A stretch of DNA of 23,351 nucleotides, from IMG/VR virus record IMGVR_UViG_3300044491_002339, positions 1-23,351 of that record. The stretch is one strand, 5' to 3'. This stretch comes from a virus. The position numbers were made by a program, and so were the translations under genes. Position 1 is the first letter of the stretch. Each line of letters begins with the position of its first letter. Of the stretch, positions 16,435 to 23,336 are shown one piece after another. The notes under the pieces were generated by a model. That model had not been told where the DNA came from. It saw only the letters and a program-made list of their open reading frames with translations, and searched no databases.

Positions 16435-17520
16435 ATGTCAAATAATTGCTCAAATTGCTACAACGGATGTACTGAGATTACCTCAGACAAATGCGTTAAA
16501 TATACAGGGGTAGATGTCCCTGTCTTAGGAATAAAGAATGGAGATTCACTCTCGTATGTAGAACAGTCTATTATAGGCTTCTTAAGTTCTACACTAGATG
16601 GTACAGGTATACTTCCTGTAATTAAGCCATCTGATGTATGTCCTACAGTGAATAAACATTTACCAGACTGTGACCCTATATCATTAAATAACTGGCTTAC
16701 AGCGCTTCTAAAAGCGTTATGTGCTTTAGAGAGTACAGTGGCTGAAATACCTTCTGCTAACCCTGCTACAGCTTATGATGTAGATTGTCTTACAGTGACT
16801 GATAATACAAATACAATAGATGTATTACAATCTGTAATATACAAAGTGTGTGATGTAGCTGAGCAATTAAATAACTTCATAACATATGTAGATGCTACGT
16901 ACGTAAAGATTTCAGATATTAATACGTACATTGAAAACTATATAAATGGTAATCCTACTCAACAGCTCATTAATCAAAGGATGGTTCCTTATTCTATTGT
17001 TGCTGCTACAGGTGGTTCTGCATTTTTAGATAATTTTAGTGCTTCTGGTGCTGGTATAGGTGAGTGGGATAGAATCTTCTTATGTAATGGTGAGAATGGA
17101 ACTCCTGATTTAAGAGGTAGAGTGATAGTTGGAACTAACGATGGAAGTATGGGTGGTGGAGCAATGGATGCAGCTGTTAACCCATCTTCAACAAACCCAA
17201 CTTATACAATAGGAGGTACACATGGTAATAACAGTGTTGTATTACAAACACCACAAATTCCTGCACACTCACACTCTACTACTGTTGGACCATCAACACC
17301 TACAATAACTCCTACAGGAACGGCAGCAGGACCTTACATTGGTAGTAATATTGGTGGAGGATTTAAAGGTGGGGATAATGACTTTAAACTGAGACCGTTT
17401 GTAGCAGATCCTCTTCCTTCACATACACATACTGTTACTGTTAATCCTACAGGTGGAGGACAAGGACACCAAAACTATCAACCTGGACGTGGAGTATATT
17501 ATATAATTTACATACCTTAA
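16435..17520 (+). CDS. Tail-collar-type fibre protein
   Basis: A 361-residue fibre with a Cys-rich N-terminus (CSNCYNGC) followed by the segment VKYTGVDVPVLGIKNGDSLS, which is similar to residues ~46-75 of the next protein and is probably a shared attachment module. Residues ~70-170 are helical and may trimerise. From ~185 there is a phage tail-collar domain: W-D-R-I-F-L-C-N-G, then GTPDLRGR at 222-229 and a Gly-rich loop, as in T4 short-fibre-like proteins. HSH at 278-280 and HTH at 330-332 are the His-x-His pairs that bind metal along the axis of such trimers. It ends in GVYYIIYIP, typical for collar domains. The role is receptor binding or fibre tip. The domain is well supported; where it sits on the virion is not known. 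Confidence 0.85.
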   Translation: MSNNCSNCYNGCTEITSDKCVKYTGVDVPVLGIKNGDSLSYVEQSIIGFLSSTLDGTGILPVIKPSDVCPTVNKHLPDCDPISLNNWLTALLKALCALESTVAEIPSANPATAYDVDCLTVTDNTNTIDVLQSVIYKVCDVAEQLNNFITYVDATYVKISDINTYIENYINGNPTQQLINQRMVPYSIVAATGGSAFLDNFSASGAGIGEWDRIFLCNGENGTPDLRGRVIVGTNDGSMGGGAMDAAVNPSSTNPTYTIGGTHGNNSVVLQTPQIPAHSHSTTVGPSTPTITPTGTAAGPYIGSNIGGGFKGGDNDFKLRPFVADPLPSHTHTVTVNPTGGGQGHQNYQPGRGVYYIIYIP

Positions 17521-17531
17521 AACAAAATAAA

Positions 17532-17870
17532 ATGGCATACCTACCTGTAAACCCTTGTTGCAATAATGTAGTTGTAAATAGCCCTTGTGGATGTAGTAGT
17601 ACATGCACTTGTGGTAGCTGCTCTACCAATTCTTGTGGAACTAATGGACCCCTATCAAGCACAGTTGTGTACGATGGTCCCACACTTCCAGGATCTGGTG
17701 TAGAAGCTTGCGACACAATTAATGTAGCATTATCAAAAATAGATGCTGTTCTTGTTGAATTAAAGAATCAAGTTGCAACTAACACATTTGCAATTTCTGC
17801 AATAACAGAACAGATAAATAACATAAATTCACAAATAACAACTATTAACAATAATTGTTGCCCAGAATAA
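17532..17870 (+). CDS. Small Cys-rich coiled-coil virion protein
   Basis: A 112-residue protein. Residues 9-35 hold eight Cys (9, 10, 19, 21, 25, 27, 30, 35) among Ser, Thr and Gly, likely a metal-bound or disulphide knot. Residues ~46-75 (VVYDGPTLPGSGVEACDTI) match the attachment-like module of the preceding fibre. The rest (~70-107) is a polar coiled coil rich in Asn, Ile and Gln, ending in NNCCPE. It looks like a fibre that kept the anchor and stalk but has no head domain. The TAA stop overlaps the next start by one base (TAATG), so the two are translationally coupled. Confidence 0.7.
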   Translation: MAYLPVNPCCNNVVVNSPCGCSSTCTCGSCSTNSCGTNGPLSSTVVYDGPTLPGSGVEACDTINVALSKIDAVLVELKNQVATNTFAISAITEQINNINSQITTINNNCCPE

Positions 17871-18124
17871 TGACAGTACTACTAACATTAACTACTGCAG
17901 GAACTGATACCACGGTGTTTGATTTATATTCAGACATCGATGGTTTCACCACTGCATTTGAAACAGATGTACCTGTAGCTTCTCTAACAGCTGGATATAG
18001 CTCTGCATTAGTGCCAGACTATACCAACACTGTAAGAGTTCAAGCTAAAATAAGATGTGTTAATTATGTAGATATAGTGTTAGAAAATACAACAATCACT
18101 ACCACAACAATACCAACACCATAA
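17870..18124 (+). CDS. DLYSD-module protein with Thr-rich stub
   Basis: 84 residues starting MTVLLTLTTAG. I place the start at 17870, because the ATG overlaps the previous stop and the protein then aligns with its relatives; an in-frame ATG at 17855 would add five residues and overlap the previous gene more. It contains FDLYSDIDGFTTAFE, then a Leu/Gly segment, TVRVQ and CVNYVDI, the signature of the family of five in this window. It ends with a stub of Thr (TITTTTIPTP) and no cargo domain. Function is unknown; a virion-attachment module is inferred from the larger relatives, in which it precedes linkers and adhesin domains. Confidence 0.7.
   Translation: MTVLLTLTTAGTDTTVFDLYSDIDGFTTAFETDVPVASLTAGYSSALVPDYTNTVRVQAKIRCVNYVDIVLENTTITTTTIPTP
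18089..18121 (+). repeat. Terminal Thr-rich stub of a DLYSD protein
   Basis: Eleven codons, seven of them Thr, end the 84-residue protein. Confidence 0.65.
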
Positions 18125-18127
18125 GAT

Positions 18128-19225
18128 ATGTTGATACAAATAAACATAACAATACCACCTGAAGGTTCCGCTGGACCTTTTGACTTATATTCAGATGCAG
18201 ATGGATATGCTGTTCCATTTGAAACACAAGTGCCTGCTGCAAGTTTAGTAGCTGGGTATATTGTAGAACTTCCTATGGGAGCAACTATCATAAGAGTGTG
18301 TTCTGTTGGTACATGTGAAAATTGTATTGACATACCAACTAATTGTCCAACCACTACAACAACGTCTACTAGTTCAACAACTACAACAACTAGTACTAGT
18401 AGTACAACCACCACAACTACCACTGCAGCCCCACCTTATAGGCTTAATTATGAACTTATTACAAATACTCCTTCAGATATAGGAACTGTTAATCTTATAA
18501 TAGAGGTTGATTCTGTTCAGGTGGTAAATCAAACAATAAGTGTTGGTAATACATATCAAGCAGGAACATTAAACCTCACTGCTGGTCAAGTTGTAATAGC
18601 AACAATGACTAGCACTAAAACAGGTACATTTAACTTTGGTAATAAAATAGTACAAGATGGATTTTTATATCAACCACAAGACAATTGTTCACCTTGTGTA
18701 GATCAATTAGTAACACCATTCTTCTCTCCATATACAATGGGAAGTGCTAACACTACATTTGTATTCCAAGGTGATGTTAGGCCTCCTACAACAACTACTA
18801 CTAGTACAAGTAGCACAACTACTACCACTAGTAGTACTACCACTACAACCACTACAGCAACACCACTTGATTGTGCGTTGAATGGTGGAACTGCAGTATT
18901 TAATCCACCAGTTACAACTACAACCACCACAACCTCTTTACTTGCTAGAGGAATTATTACTAGCTTATCAAATCCTATGGATGGTTGTAATTTAGGCACA
19001 CCAGATCAAGTAGTGTGGTTCTCTAACACAACTGGAAGTTTTGGTAGTGAAGTTCCAACTACAGGAGGTAGTGTAGTGTATACAAATCCTACTGGAGCAA
19101 CTAGATTTAATGGAGATGGTAATAATTACAAAATGAGAGTAGAGCAAGGACCTTTTGTAGGTGCAGAAGTATCTATAAATGGATTAGTAGAAAGTCCAAT
19201 AAGTTTCTGTTCACCACCACCTTAA
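18128..19225 (+). CDS. DLYSD-module adhesin with Thr/Ser linkers and cargo domains
   Basis: 365 residues. Order: DLYSD module (1-73, FDLYSDADGYAVPFE ... CIDI); Thr/Ser linker (75-99); a beta domain (~103-218) with a KTGTFNFGN segment similar to residues ~404-510 of the 896-residue adhesin; linker (221-245); a short Cys segment (DCALNGGTAVFNP); a linker of seven Thr (263-269); and a C-terminal beta domain with two Cys ending CSPPP. No catalytic motif or membrane segment is seen. It begins three bases after the previous stop. It is likely a virion-displayed binding protein built from the same parts as its neighbours. Its domain sharing with another protein is the best local sign of domain exchange. 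Confidence 0.72.
   Translation: MLIQINITIPPEGSAGPFDLYSDADGYAVPFETQVPAASLVAGYIVELPMGATIIRVCSVGTCENCIDIPTNCPTTTTTSTSSTTTTTSTSSTTTTTTTAAPPYRLNYELITNTPSDIGTVNLIIEVDSVQVVNQTISVGNTYQAGTLNLTAGQVVIATMTSTKTGTFNFGNKIVQDGFLYQPQDNCSPCVDQLVTPFFSPYTMGSANTTFVFQGDVRPPTTTTTSTSSTTTTTSSTTTTTTTATPLDCALNGGTAVFNPPVTTTTTTTSLLARGIITSLSNPMDGCNLGTPDQVVWFSNTTGSFGSEVPTTGGSVVYTNPTGATRFNGDGNNYKMRVEQGPFVGAEVSINGLVESPISFCSPPP
18350..18424 (+). repeat. Thr/Ser linker 1 of the 365-residue adhesin
   Basis: Twenty-five Thr and Ser codons directly after the DLYSD module. Confidence 0.8.
18788..18934 (+). repeat. Thr/Ser linkers 2 and 3 of the 365-residue adhesin
   Basis: Runs at 18788-18862 and 18914-18934 flank a short Cys segment, much like the paired linkers at 8412-8582. 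Confidence 0.8.
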
Positions 19226-19261
19226 TTCACCGTAAATACTAAATCTTTAAAATAGGAAAAT

Positions 19262-19489
19262 ATGGCAGCAACAATGACAATAAGACTAACCTCAGCAGGT
19301 GTTGATACAAGCACTGTTGACATATATACAGATTCAGATGGTTATACTACACGAATAGGATTTACAACAACAGAAGTGCTCACTGGTCCATTTGGGTTTA
19401 CAGTAGGTAGACCTTCTTTTTCAACTACTGTAAGAATACAAAATACAGGCGTGTGTACTAATTACGTAGATATACCAATAACAGAATAA
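19262..19489 (+). CDS. Stand-alone DLYSD-module protein
   Basis: 75 residues made only of the module: VDIYTDSDGYTTRIGF, a Gly/Pro middle, TTVRIQNTGVCTNYVDI. It has no linker or cargo. It diverges most in the middle, with FGFTVGRP where others have a GY segment. The ATG follows an AT-rich 36-base gap. Its TAA overlaps the next ATG by one base (TAATG), so the two modules are coupled. Function is unknown; the size suits a small repeated virion subunit. Confidence 0.65.
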   Translation: MAATMTIRLTSAGVDTSTVDIYTDSDGYTTRIGFTTTEVLTGPFGFTVGRPSFSTTVRIQNTGVCTNYVDIPITE

Positions 19490-19716
19490 TGACAGGAGCA
19501 ATACAAATATCCAACATAGGCACAGCCCTTCAAACATTCTATCTGTATTCAGATGTGAATGGATTTACAGCACCTTTTGAATCAGGTGTAACAAGAAATA
19601 GTTTACTTAGGGGACACCCTACAGATCAAATACCAAACTCAACAGCAGTTATTAGAGTGATGTCAGTTGATGTTCCTGGTAAATATTTAGATATTAGCAC
19701 ATCACCTGTAGTGTAA
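19489..19716 (+). CDS. Stand-alone DLYSD-module protein
   Basis: 75 residues: FYLYSDVNGFTAPFESGV, LLRGHPTDQIP, then STAVIRVMS and KYLDIS. It lacks the Cys that precedes YVDI in the other copies. It starts within the stop of the previous gene, has no linker or cargo, and is the last gene before the terminator at 19755-19788. With the previous gene it forms a tandem pair of bare modules, probably from duplication. Function unknown. Confidence 0.65.
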   Translation: MTGAIQISNIGTALQTFYLYSDVNGFTAPFESGVTRNSLLRGHPTDQIPNSTAVIRVMSVDVPGKYLDISTSPVV

Positions 19717-19754
19717 TGTATAAAAAGTCTTGTTTTGTTGGTTTTGCAAGGCTT

Positions 19755-19788
19755 CTCCTAGGGTTACTATTAGCCCTAGGAGTTTTTT
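19755..19788 (+). terminator. Intrinsic terminator closing the adhesin block
   Basis: CTCCTAGGG (19755-19763) pairs with CCCTAGGAG (19774-19782), followed by six Ts at 19783-19788. It lies 38 bases after the last DLYSD gene and before a new promoter-like site. Confidence 0.85.
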
Positions 19789-19838
19789 ATTTATAACTAA
19801 ATTGATTATAAATAATAACCTTGTTTAGTAAATTTATT

Positions 19839-19869
19839 TTTTATATCCAAAATAAATTTTATATCTTTA
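19839..19869 (+). promoter_or_regulatory. Bacteroidota-type promoter before the phosphoesterase gene
   Basis: TTTT (19839-19842), 19 bases, TATCTTTA (19862-19869), 28 bases before the ATG. It shares the TAnnTTTAC form and the same spacing with the site at 1267-1297. Its place right after a terminator supports a new transcript. The surroundings are so AT-rich that a chance match is possible. Confidence 0.45.
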
Positions 19870-19897
19870 CAATATTTTTTAACTAAAGCATAATTAA

Positions 19898-21145
19898 ATG
19901 TCGTACAATGAGAAACTACTCAGACAGCTAGAGGGACTACTAGGCTGGAAAAAGAGTAAAAAGTTTTACGCTGAAAAGCTGAACATAACAGAAGATGAAG
20001 TAGATGAACTAATTAAAGAAATAAGAAGTAGGGACAAAGATGAAGGAGAACAATTCTTAAAAACATCAGACTTATCAGGGACAGACACCTTTGAATTTTT
20101 AAAGAAGGTGAACAATGAAAAGGGAACTATAGAGAGTACAATTACTCTTGACTACGAACCTAAAGATCACTTGGAGCTAGCAAAGCTTCATAAAATAGAC
20201 TTAGACAAATACATAATTACAAATTACTGGTCTAAGGTACTTCCAAGCGGAAAGTTTACTTCCTCTGTATTTTCAAAGAGGAAAACACCAAAAGATTACA
20301 CAGCTGAAGACTTCAGCAAGTTCTTAGAGAACTATAAATCAAATTACATTCCAATCCCCTCACCAGAAAGAAATGACAATAGAAGCATTACAGATGTTGA
20401 GTTATCTCTTTCTGATTATCATTTAGCAAAACGCTATGTTGATGGTGACAATAATCCTGTAGTGAGAGTTAAGAGATTCTTTGAAGTGGCTCAGAATTTG
20501 ATGGATAAGGTGAGATCTGTTTATGATGTAAACAAAGTGATATTTCCAATATCAAATGATTTCTTTCATACAGACAACTACCATAACTCAACAACAAACG
20601 GTACACCACAAGACACTATACTAGATTATGCTTCTGAGTATGAACTAGGGTTTGCAGTGCTTGTAGACACTATCAAAATGTTGAAAGCAAATTCTAATCA
20701 TGTAGAAGTGATATTAGTGCAAGGTAATCATGATAGAACAAAGTCTTTCTATCTAGCACACGCACTAGATATCTACTTTGCAAATGAAGATGATATAAGC
20801 TTTATAAGAGAAGAAGGTTTAGTGAAAGGAACAGTGGTTGGTGAAACATTTATTGGTTACCATCATGGAAACTGTAAGATAGATCAACTACCACTTTTAT
20901 TTGCTACACATCCAAAGTATTCACAGATGTTTGGTAATGCTAAATATAGAGAAGTGCATACAGGTGATAAACATCACTATATGGCTAAAGAGATAAAAGG
21001 GGTTAGAATACAACAAATGCCTAGCTTATCTGGTACAGATAGGTGGCATAAAGATAACAACTTTGTACATAGTGTACGAGCTGCTCTTGCCTTAGTATAT
21101 GATGCTAAGCTTGGTAAAGTGGCTGAATTTGAAGAAAGAATATAA
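19898..21145 (+). CDS. Calcineurin-like metallophosphoesterase with N-terminal HTH-like segment
   Basis: A 415-residue enzyme of the calcineurin-like phosphoesterase family, which hydrolyses phosphomono- or diesters with two metal ions. Motifs in order: DYH (D173, H175), ND (220-221, followed by FFHTDN), GNHD (276-279), YHHG (321-324) and GDKHH (356-360), the usual metal ligands. Residues ~8-43 (WKKSKKFYAEKLNITEDEV and the helix after it) look like a helix-turn-helix, suggesting DNA binding; residues ~44-165 are an unassigned linker region. Family members include nucleases of the SbcD/Mre11 type and smaller phosphatases; the HTH would fit a nuclease, but substrate is unknown. It opens the connector block behind its own promoter-like site and is followed two bases later by a structural gene, so it is probably made late. 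Confidence 0.83.
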   Translation: MSYNEKLLRQLEGLLGWKKSKKFYAEKLNITEDEVDELIKEIRSRDKDEGEQFLKTSDLSGTDTFEFLKKVNNEKGTIESTITLDYEPKDHLELAKLHKIDLDKYIITNYWSKVLPSGKFTSSVFSKRKTPKDYTAEDFSKFLENYKSNYIPIPSPERNDNRSITDVELSLSDYHLAKRYVDGDNNPVVRVKRFFEVAQNLMDKVRSVYDVNKVIFPISNDFFHTDNYHNSTTNGTPQDTILDYASEYELGFAVLVDTIKMLKANSNHVEVILVQGNHDRTKSFYLAHALDIYFANEDDISFIREEGLVKGTVVGETFIGYHHGNCKIDQLPLLFATHPKYSQMFGNAKYREVHTGDKHHYMAKEIKGVRIQQMPSLSGTDRWHKDNNFVHSVRAALALVYDAKLGKVAEFEERI

Positions 21146-21147
21146 TT

Positions 21148-21873
21148 ATGGCAACATTAAGAAAATTGGTTTCAGATGTGCGATCTACGCACAAGATCTT
21201 ATCCACTGATGCGCTTATCACAGACAGAGCTATTGCTTCTGAAGTGAGAAACAATGCCTTGATGCTAATTAAGAGAGAAACCAATTTAAGGAAGCTTTGG
21301 GCTAGCGATACCCTATTCACCACCATTCCTTGTTTAGAGATGGTGGAGGTTCCTATTTCAGAATGCTGTGAATATGCTGATACTCACACGGTAGCAAGAT
21401 CAAAATACAAACTCCCAAGGATATCTGAGGGTAATTACCAATACGTAATCCAGGGTGTGTATTCTATAAATGCTATGGGTGGTAAGGGTAAGAAGTTAAA
21501 AGAAATAACAGTAAATAGATATTTAAACATACTAAAGCTTCGTATAATTAAAAAAGAAAGCTATTTTTGGATATCTAATGGTTACTTATACGTAAGTAAT
21601 CCCCTACTAAAATCAATAAGGTTAGCTGCACTGTTTGAAGAAGATATACCTAATGAGATAATGTATCCAGATTGTGACTGTGGTACAAACTACTCTACAG
21701 ATGATTTATGCAAGAACCCACTAGACAAAGAGTATTCACTACCTGGATATCTAGAACAACAAGTTCTTGCAATGACATCACAAAAACTCTTGTCTACATA
21801 TTTCCAAATTAAGACAGACATGAGTAATGAAGGTATAGATGGTCAAGCACCAAATGCTCAACCTACAAACTAA
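21148..21873 (+). CDS. Head-tail connector candidate (ring-type structural protein)
   Basis: A 241-residue protein starting two bases after the phosphoesterase stop. The N-terminal ~60 residues are helical (VSDVRSTHKILSTDALITDR ...). Residues ~60-170 are beta-rich with a Lys-rich stretch. A Cys cluster (YPDCDCGTN, later DLCKNP) follows around 172-190, and the end has PGYLEQQVLAMTSQKLLSTY and a polar tail. In crAss-like phages proteins of this look lie next to the adaptor-type gene and belong to the stack of tail rings; I recall this but cannot name the exact homologue. The end resembles the protein at 5383-6114. The stop TAA is followed by TAG and TAA in the same frame. Confidence 0.62.
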   Translation: MATLRKLVSDVRSTHKILSTDALITDRAIASEVRNNALMLIKRETNLRKLWASDTLFTTIPCLEMVEVPISECCEYADTHTVARSKYKLPRISEGNYQYVIQGVYSINAMGGKGKKLKEITVNRYLNILKLRIIKKESYFWISNGYLYVSNPLLKSIRLAALFEEDIPNEIMYPDCDCGTNYSTDDLCKNPLDKEYSLPGYLEQQVLAMTSQKLLSTYFQIKTDMSNEGIDGQAPNAQPTN

Positions 21874-21879
21874 TAGTAA

Positions 21880-22359
21880 ATGGCTAGAGTCTCTGTTGAT
21901 TGGAGAAGTGCAAGTAAAGATAACTACAATGATTTCTGCAAGAAATACCCATTGGTAAATCTGTCTTTTGACGAGTGGAGAAATATATTGTACAATTATA
22001 ATGATGCATTTAAACACTACATACTAGAGACAGGTGAAAAAGAAAAACTTGTTGGAAGTATTGGAGAATTCTCTATAAACAAAAAGAAGAGAAGAAGAAT
22101 AAAAGGTGTAGATGGTAAGGAGTTTGTAAACTTACCTATTGACTGGCAGAAAACTAAAGAAAAAGGAAAGGTGATCTACAACTTCAACTATCACACAGAA
22201 GGTTACTTCTTTGGATGGATGTGGTTTAAAGACAGTGCTAGATTCAGAAATTCTGATTTATGGTACTTCAAGCCATCTAGACTCACCTCAAGATTACTAT
22301 CACACTATATCAAAACCGATAACAAATACCAACACATGTATCATGAATGGAAAAAATAA
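21880..22359 (+). CDS. Conserved small basic protein of the connector block
   Basis: 159 residues, basic and aromatic. The first ~55 residues are helical (WRSASKDNYNDFCKKY, FDEWRNILYNYNDAF); the middle has KKKRRRIKG; the last third is rich in Trp, Tyr and Phe (YFFGWMWFKD, DLWYFKPSRLTSRLL). I do not recognise a family. Lodged between two connector candidates with gaps of six and three bases, it may be a small tail or assembly protein; a nucleic-acid-binding role is also possible given the charge. Confidence 0.62.
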   Translation: MARVSVDWRSASKDNYNDFCKKYPLVNLSFDEWRNILYNYNDAFKHYILETGEKEKLVGSIGEFSINKKKRRRIKGVDGKEFVNLPIDWQKTKEKGKVIYNFNYHTEGYFFGWMWFKDSARFRNSDLWYFKPSRLTSRLLSHYIKTDNKYQHMYHEWKK

Positions 22360-22362
22360 GTT

Positions 22363-23331
22363 ATGTCATACTACTATAAATACAATTTTATTTCCCCAGA
22401 GCCCATCTATGCCACTGTAAAAGAAGAACTTAAAAGTTACTTTGATACAGGTGCTGTAGATGATTTGCTCTTTCCCACTTATCTAGACAAGTGTCTTAGA
22501 AAGTTGGGTAGAACTACTTATGTTATTAGTGAGCAAGTATTGTTTATTGAGGATTTTGAAGCAAGACTTCCAGATAACTTTCATGCTGTGAGAGAAGCTT
22601 GGATGTGTGCTGAATTACCAGGTAACCCATACCCATCTGCTACATCATTTTATTCACAAGCAGCTAATGCAACAACTATTCAAATCAGTCCTCTTACAAT
22701 AGGTGGTACACCTTGTAATAATACTGGTTGTCAAGATCCAAATTGTGAGGGTACATGTATGCCTGAGTTAGTTCAAGCTGTATACAAAACAAACAACGAG
22801 ATAGCTAGATCATATAGATATGAATACCTACTTAAGCCAGGAAACATATCTGCAAGAAAAAACTGTGATGTTTCTTATAGAAACGATTGGAATAATTATG
22901 CTCCTCCTGTACGTGAGTTTACACCAGGTTCAGCATCTTACGATTCTTTTGATATTAGAGACAATAAGTTTGTAACTAATTTTAGAAGTGGTGTCGTACA
23001 TTTGTTATTCTATGCTACAGAATATGATGATGTAGGAAACCAATTAGTTCCTGACAACTATCGTATATCTGAATATGTAGAAGCATTTCTTAAATTTAAG
23101 GTGTTTGAAACATTAACTAATCAAACAAATGATGAAACTTTTAATCAGCTTCAACAGAAGTTAGCATACTACAAGCAGGAATATAATGAAAAATATATAG
23201 AGGCAGAGATTGAGGTTAAAAAACAAACACCTTGGGAGAAACAACGTAGAATAAAGAAAGACCTCAATAGATTTAATATGTATGAGCTTCCTAATCGTAC
23301 AAATAGATACGGTAGAAGACGTAACAATTAA
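22363..23331 (+). CDS. Head-tail adaptor / tail-tube-type protein candidate
   Basis: 322 residues. The N-terminus (helices with YATVKEELKSYFDTG ... YLDKCLRKLG) followed by EARLPDNFHAVREAWMC is the kind of pattern seen in podovirus adaptor proteins of the T7 gp11 type (helices, then a Leu-Pro-x-x-F/L motif leading into a beta part). An insertion with four Cys (C-N-N-T-G-C-Q-D-P-N-C-E-G-T-C, ~118-132) probably binds metal or is disulphide-linked. Residues ~140-235 are beta-rich, and the end is helical and basic (EKQRRIKKD ... RTNRYGRRRNN). The C-terminal helices and basic tail fit contact with the portal or DNA. In crAss-like phages this is a ring-forming tail protein; assignment to one ring is not possible here. 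Confidence 0.62.
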   Translation: MSYYYKYNFISPEPIYATVKEELKSYFDTGAVDDLLFPTYLDKCLRKLGRTTYVISEQVLFIEDFEARLPDNFHAVREAWMCAELPGNPYPSATSFYSQAANATTIQISPLTIGGTPCNNTGCQDPNCEGTCMPELVQAVYKTNNEIARSYRYEYLLKPGNISARKNCDVSYRNDWNNYAPPVREFTPGSASYDSFDIRDNKFVTNFRSGVVHLLFYATEYDDVGNQLVPDNYRISEYVEAFLKFKVFETLTNQTNDETFNQLQQKLAYYKQEYNEKYIEAEIEVKKQTPWEKQRRIKKDLNRFNMYELPNRTNRYGRRRNN

Positions 23332-23336
23332 TACAC

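Noticed and set aside
16435-17520. Target gene of a diversity-generating retroelement
   Set aside because: No reverse transcriptase or template repeat is visible in the window, and the fibre end is a collar domain rather than a C-type lectin variable region.
17855-17869. Upstream in-frame ATG for the first small DLYSD protein
   Set aside because: It would add MLPRI, lie inside the previous gene and break the alignment with the other four modules, all of which begin close to the first beta strand.
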